Below are positions 61,590 to 64,000 of a stretch of DNA of 64,000 bases, in pieces; position 1 is the stretch's first letter; each line of letters begins with the position of its first letter. A program made the position numbers and the translations under genes. The notes beneath the pieces are model-generated. The model was not told the origin of the DNA. It saw nothing but the letters and a program-made list of their open reading frames with translations, and did no database searches. Source of the DNA: Scatophagus argus. Its lineage: Eukaryota; Chordata; Actinopteri; Scatophagidae. The stretch is taken from the NCBI RefSeq assembly GCF_020382885.2, contig NC_058495.1, forward strand, positions 23,418,127 to 23,482,126. Direction: 5' to 3'.

Positions 61590-63973
61590 TCAGTTGCCCA
61601 AGTCAGTGTCTTTATCTCCGATGAAAAAGCGCATGTGGAAGCAGAGGGCGAGGAAGCCGGTCCCCAGCAGGTCACCCAGAGCGGTCAGGTATGGGATGGA
61701 GAAGTTGTCGGGGTCCATGCCTCGGCCCCACATCCAGTGAACCATCCAGTCTGCCATGTAGAGCAGGATCATCACCTGAGGAAGACGAAGCAGAGGCTTT
61801 TGTTTTTATTTGCAGACACTTTCTTCTCAAAAAGCGACTACAGGAAGACTGACTACTGGGCTAACCTGCTTCTGAACGTAGTTCAGTGGTTTACTGCCTG
61901 GTGGAGGGCATCAATCCTACGATTCTGACTAGAATTCGCAATCTTGCAGCGACATCAGTGAATGGATATTCAGCCAATTCCCATAAAACCTACAAGATCT
62001 GTGAGATGTCTCAGCAGTGCTTAGACACTGAGCATAAGGCAAAAACATTTTCAAATTATCACGTTCTGTTCTATTTAGCTTTTAGGCAGCATCACAACTT
62101 TTTTGGGTTGTAAGGTCATCACGGTTGTAAGTAGTTTTTTTTTTTTTTTGGTTGGTGAATCCAGTGCACATTACACAAACATGGCTGCAGATTGTGGGTC
62201 AGTATTTTAGAGAATCCAGTGAACATTCACTGCAGCCTATGACACAAGATCACACGGTTTTTATTTTGTGTCATCTACTGGATGTTTATGAGGTGTTTGG
62301 TAGCAGGACATTTTGAATAGTACATATTCATAAAGCATCTGATCATCACAAAATGTTTTTTCTTTTTACATGTGCACCCTGGATGACTCCAGTATTAACG
62401 TTTTATCAGTTTTCTTGTTTTCATATGCTTTCTGCTTTGTAATCTGTCATAAACTTCACTTGCAAAAACTTGAAAAAGACTTTATGAATAAATTACTATT
62501 GATAATGAATATGAACAGGCAAAATTAAAATAGTTAGCTCCCTAGTGCAACAATATACTTGCATGTATTAGAGAAAATGTTCACTATTGTTATTAATTCA
62601 TAATCACCACTAATTTGTAATTGTTAATTATAAAGTATTTCATCATTATTGCTGAAGAGCTATTTGCCTCTCAGCAGTTGAGTTTAGGTTTAGTTTACTG
62701 TTCACCACAGCTCCAACGGCAGCACAGAAAATGTGCTCTTGAATTGGTTTGACTCAGGCTGTTTGGAGACGCGTGTGCCTCATTTAATCTGCAAGTTATG
62801 AAACAATTGCATGTGGATACTGTACATGCACTGTATCCAGTTTTACTTCTCCAGGTATTTGGTGCTGCTCAGCTGCAGGTAAAGTACAAACACTGTTTTG
62901 TGTGTGTGTGCTTGAGAGTACCTGTAGTAGTGCAGCAGCAAGGTAAAAGGTAATGAAGATGGGCGTCAGGGTGGTGTGCCCGCCCCTCAGGGAGTTGATG
63001 GTGTAGAGGAAGACGAGGTGACCCGGGGCAACCAGGAGGAAGAGCACACGGGCCGAGCGAGAGTTCACAGCTGGGAGAGAAAGAGAAGCTGCTTTCAAAC
63101 CAGTCAAAGGCTGCGCTCTTTTAGGACGGACACTGGAACTAAAAGTCAAAACGCAGGACGAGGGTGAACCTCTAACAAATCCCGATGACAAGCCGTCACG
63201 GAAAGATCTGTTTTCATGAGATAAAACCAAGAGAGAAACAGTGGAACTTTCCACGGCCGCCCGTCAACCTACAGGAGCCGAAGAAGGAGGTGCAGGGCGT
63301 GGGGCACTTCCTGGGGGTGGGGTTGGGGTCCCCCATGGGTAGACCGTTCATGTGCAGATAGGTGGAGATTCGGCTGGCCTGAACCGCGACCAGGTTACCT
63401 CCCACTCCTGATACAAGCACACACAAACAGAACAAAACAAAGCTCAGTATTAAAGTGATGAAGCTCAGATAAAAAACAGATGTCAATACGTGCGTGAACT
63501 GAAGTGACTTTCATTTATCTGCTCCTCATTCACTCATCTGTGTCTTAGGTTTTATGTCTCCTCACCGTTGATGACCGGGGTGAAGACAGCCATGCCGGCG
63601 AAGTTCGGGTTAGTGACAGTCTTGTCGAGGATCAAGCCACCAACACTAAACGACAGACGAGAGGGGTTAACTGAACTAATGTTGTTTGTCACTGCACAAC
63701 TTGTCATCATTACAGAGAAAATGAGAGTGGAAAAAGAAATCTATTAACATAAATGCAAAAGCTAATAACTCAAAAATAATTGTGTCAATAGATGAAATCC
63801 TTGAGTCGCTCAGTGTGTGCTGTACCTGCTGATGGCCATGGCGATGATGACTGGCTCCCAGCCGGAGTAGAGGAGCTCTCTGGTGGAGGGGATCTTCCTG
63901 GCTATCAGCACCCATATGGGGCACAACGCCACGAACACCGCACACACCAACGGGTTGGCGTAGTCATTGAACT
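61590..63973 (-). CDS. slc41a1: SLC41A1 Mg2+ transporter, C-terminal part (last five coding exons)
   Basis: Plasma-membrane Mg2+ transporter (Na+/Mg2+ exchange has been proposed) with two MgtE-like membrane repeats. Exons here in coding order: 63826-63973, 63566-63645, 63273-63407, 62922-63070, 61590-61775; GT-AG and phase-consistent, 231 codons plus stop. They encode most of the second MgtE repeat: hydrophobic stretches around [42 protein letters not shown] and [18 protein letters not shown], and the family signature [15 protein letters not shown]. The last exon reads [30 protein letters not shown], then a short tail ending DTDLGN. The [16 protein letters not shown] block and this tail fit SLC41A1 better than SLC41A2 or SLC41A3 as I recall them. 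The N-terminal half lies past the right edge, so the gene is cut by the window, not broken. Confidence 0.92.
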
Positions 63974-64000
63974 CTGCACGGTGAGAAGAGAAGGTGAGTT

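Noticed and set aside
1..64000. CRISPR array, operon, prophage or other microbial system
   Set aside because: The window is intron-containing vertebrate DNA; the only regular repeats are microsatellites and a three-copy minisatellite without spacers.

Overview
This is vertebrate nuclear DNA, almost certainly from a teleost fish. Evidence: split genes with canonical GT-AG introns, proteins close to human SOX13, ethanolamine kinase and SLC41A1, very frequent (CA)n microsatellites, a V-SINE-like tRNA-derived repeat, Tc1/mariner fragments, and a LINE-type 3' tail of the kind common in fish. Fairly short introns suggest a spiny-rayed (percomorph-like) fish rather than zebrafish; that is inference. 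There is no operon, CRISPR array, prophage or bacterial gene.

Layout, left to right. 1-9948: no recognisable coding sequence; flank or 5' intron of sox13, with microsatellites, a LINE-like 3' tail and a cluster of SOX/HMG-type core motifs. 9950-24582 (+): sox13, a SoxD transcription factor rebuilt from 13 exons (629 codons plus stop) with coiled coil, Q-rich segment and HMG box; its introns hold a V-SINE-like element, two Tc1/mariner remnants and a 47-nt-arm hairpin. 24583 to about 27750: probable sox13 3'UTR. 27751-33638: gap between the two tail-to-tail genes, probably including the etnk2 3'UTR. 33639-42896 (-): etnk2, ethanolamine kinase, 9 exons, 360 codons plus stop, with a CpG-rich start region. 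43300-51367: repeat-rich intergenic DNA between two divergent genes. 51368-56909 (+): an EF-hand/coiled-coil gene, best match EFCC1, 9 exons, 639 codons plus stop. 56910-61589: tail-to-tail gap, probably mostly slc41a1 3'UTR. 61590-63973 (-): the last five coding exons of slc41a1, a Mg2+ transporter; its 5' part lies beyond the right edge.

The genes do not form one pathway: a developmental transcription factor, a phospholipid-synthesis (Kennedy pathway) kinase, a poorly characterised coiled-coil protein and a Mg2+ transporter. sox13 and etnk2 are also tail-to-tail neighbours at human 1q32.1, and SLC41A1 is in the same human band, so the order is mostly conserved synteny; the EFCC1-type gene between them is the unexpected member. 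I checked every proposed coding junction for reading phase and all agree. I found no convincing undescribed system. The most useful second looks are the likely missing N-terminal exon of sox13, a NAGNAG acceptor, several near-perfect hairpins, the polyadenylation signal overlapping the etnk2 stop codon, and the efcc1 placement.
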